This document shows, one piece after another, positions 7,227 through 7,573 of a DNA stretch of 7,573 nt (position 1 is the first letter of the stretch; each line of letters starts with the position of its first letter). Origin of the DNA: Spirochaetia bacterium (GTDB lineage: Bacteria; Spirochaetota; Leptospirae; Leptospirales; Leptonemataceae). The stretch covers positions 1 to 7,573 of the forward strand of contig JACPZR010000012.1 of NCBI GenBank assembly GCA_016195395.1. Reading direction: 5' to 3'. The notes under the pieces were generated by a model. It was not told the DNA's origin. It was given only the letters and a program-made list of their open reading frames with translations, and did not search any database. The position numbers were made by a program, and so were the translations under genes.

Positions 7227-7573
7227 TGACGGAAGCGCGCCCGCACGTATCGATCAACATGGCCATGACCTTGGATGGCAAGGTCATGCGACCTGACGGG
7301 CGCTGGTACGGGCTTTCATCGCCCGCTGACAGGGCACGAATGGATGTCTACAGAGCCCAGGCCGACGCGTTGATCGTGGGCCGGAACTCCATCGACAGGG
7401 ATGACCCCGTGGTGAAGCCCCGGACGGATGGACCGCATCCCGTTCCAGTATTAGTATGCAGGACTGCGCTGCCGCCGCACAACCGCAGAATCTTCCAGGA
7501 TGAGGCGCACCGCGCGCTTGTCTTTACAACAGAGCAGCTGGCTGGATACGGCCGGGCCACAGGTCTCTATGGC
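7226..7573 (+). CDS. RibD C-terminal-domain (DHFR-like) reductase, partial
   Basis: This is the N-terminal half of a stand-alone reductase of the RibD_C family. Relatives reduce 5-amino-6-ribosylaminouracil phosphate with NADPH in riboflavin synthesis, and others act on unknown pteridine- or pyrimidine-like substrates. The frame is open to the window edge, with 116 codons visible of perhaps 220. Key signs are HVSINMAMTLDGK at residues 7-19, SSPADRARMD at 31-40, and RAQADALIVGRNSIDRDDP at 43-61, matching the family pattern of A.S.DGK, S..D and R...DA...G..T...D.P. No deaminase domain precedes it, so it is not the bifunctional RibD. The ATG at 7226 shares its A with the pump stop (TAATG), and GGGA at 7217-7220 is a plausible ribosome-binding site. 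It is thus coupled to the efflux operon. Whether it serves riboflavin synthesis or a different reduction is open. Confidence 0.8.
   Translation, partial: MTEARPHVSINMAMTLDGKVMRPDGRWYGLSSPADRARMDVYRAQADALIVGRNSIDRDDPVVKPRTDGPHPVPVLVCRTALPPHNRRIFQDEAHRALVFTTEQLAGYGRATGLYG

Overview
The window comes from a Gram-negative bacterium. The evidence is an outer-membrane efflux lipoprotein and a tripartite-type RND pump. By eye the DNA is moderately GC-rich. GTG and probably TTG starts are used beside ATG, and genes are tightly packed with overlapping stops and starts. I cannot assign a genus or phylum. Nothing here points to a phage, plasmid, insertion sequence, CRISPR array, tRNA or rRNA.

Left part (1-1866). 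A PAP2-superfamily phosphatase gene runs leftward off the window edge. It is divergent from an inositol-monophosphatase-family (SuhB-like) gene at 629-1471, with an 86-base gap. Convergent with suhB is a decayed DinB-family gene at 1866-1518 (minus strand). Its N-terminal third and its C-terminal His motif are recognisable, but they lie in different frames and the middle is missing.

Right part (1835-7573). A rightward, probably single-transcript operon holds a TetR-family regulator, a TolC/OprM-type outer-membrane efflux lipoprotein, a 1030-residue HAE1-type RND transporter, and the start of a RibD C-terminal-domain reductase that runs off the right edge. The junctions are a 4-base overlap (tetR/tolC, GTGA) and two 1-base TAATG overlaps (tolC/rnd and rnd/ribD-like). 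This suggests translational coupling through the operon. The usual periplasmic adaptor (membrane fusion protein) gene is absent between or beside the channel and pump genes.

How they work together. The TetR protein probably senses a pump substrate and represses the operon. The RND protein would export compounds by proton motive force through the TolC-like channel, with an adaptor supplied from elsewhere. The coupled reductase has no obvious link to efflux. A perfect 14-bp palindrome just upstream of tetR is a candidate operator. I found no convincing novel defence or mobile system; the notable points are the adaptor-less operon, its coupling to a reductase, and the two genes that look eroded or shortened.
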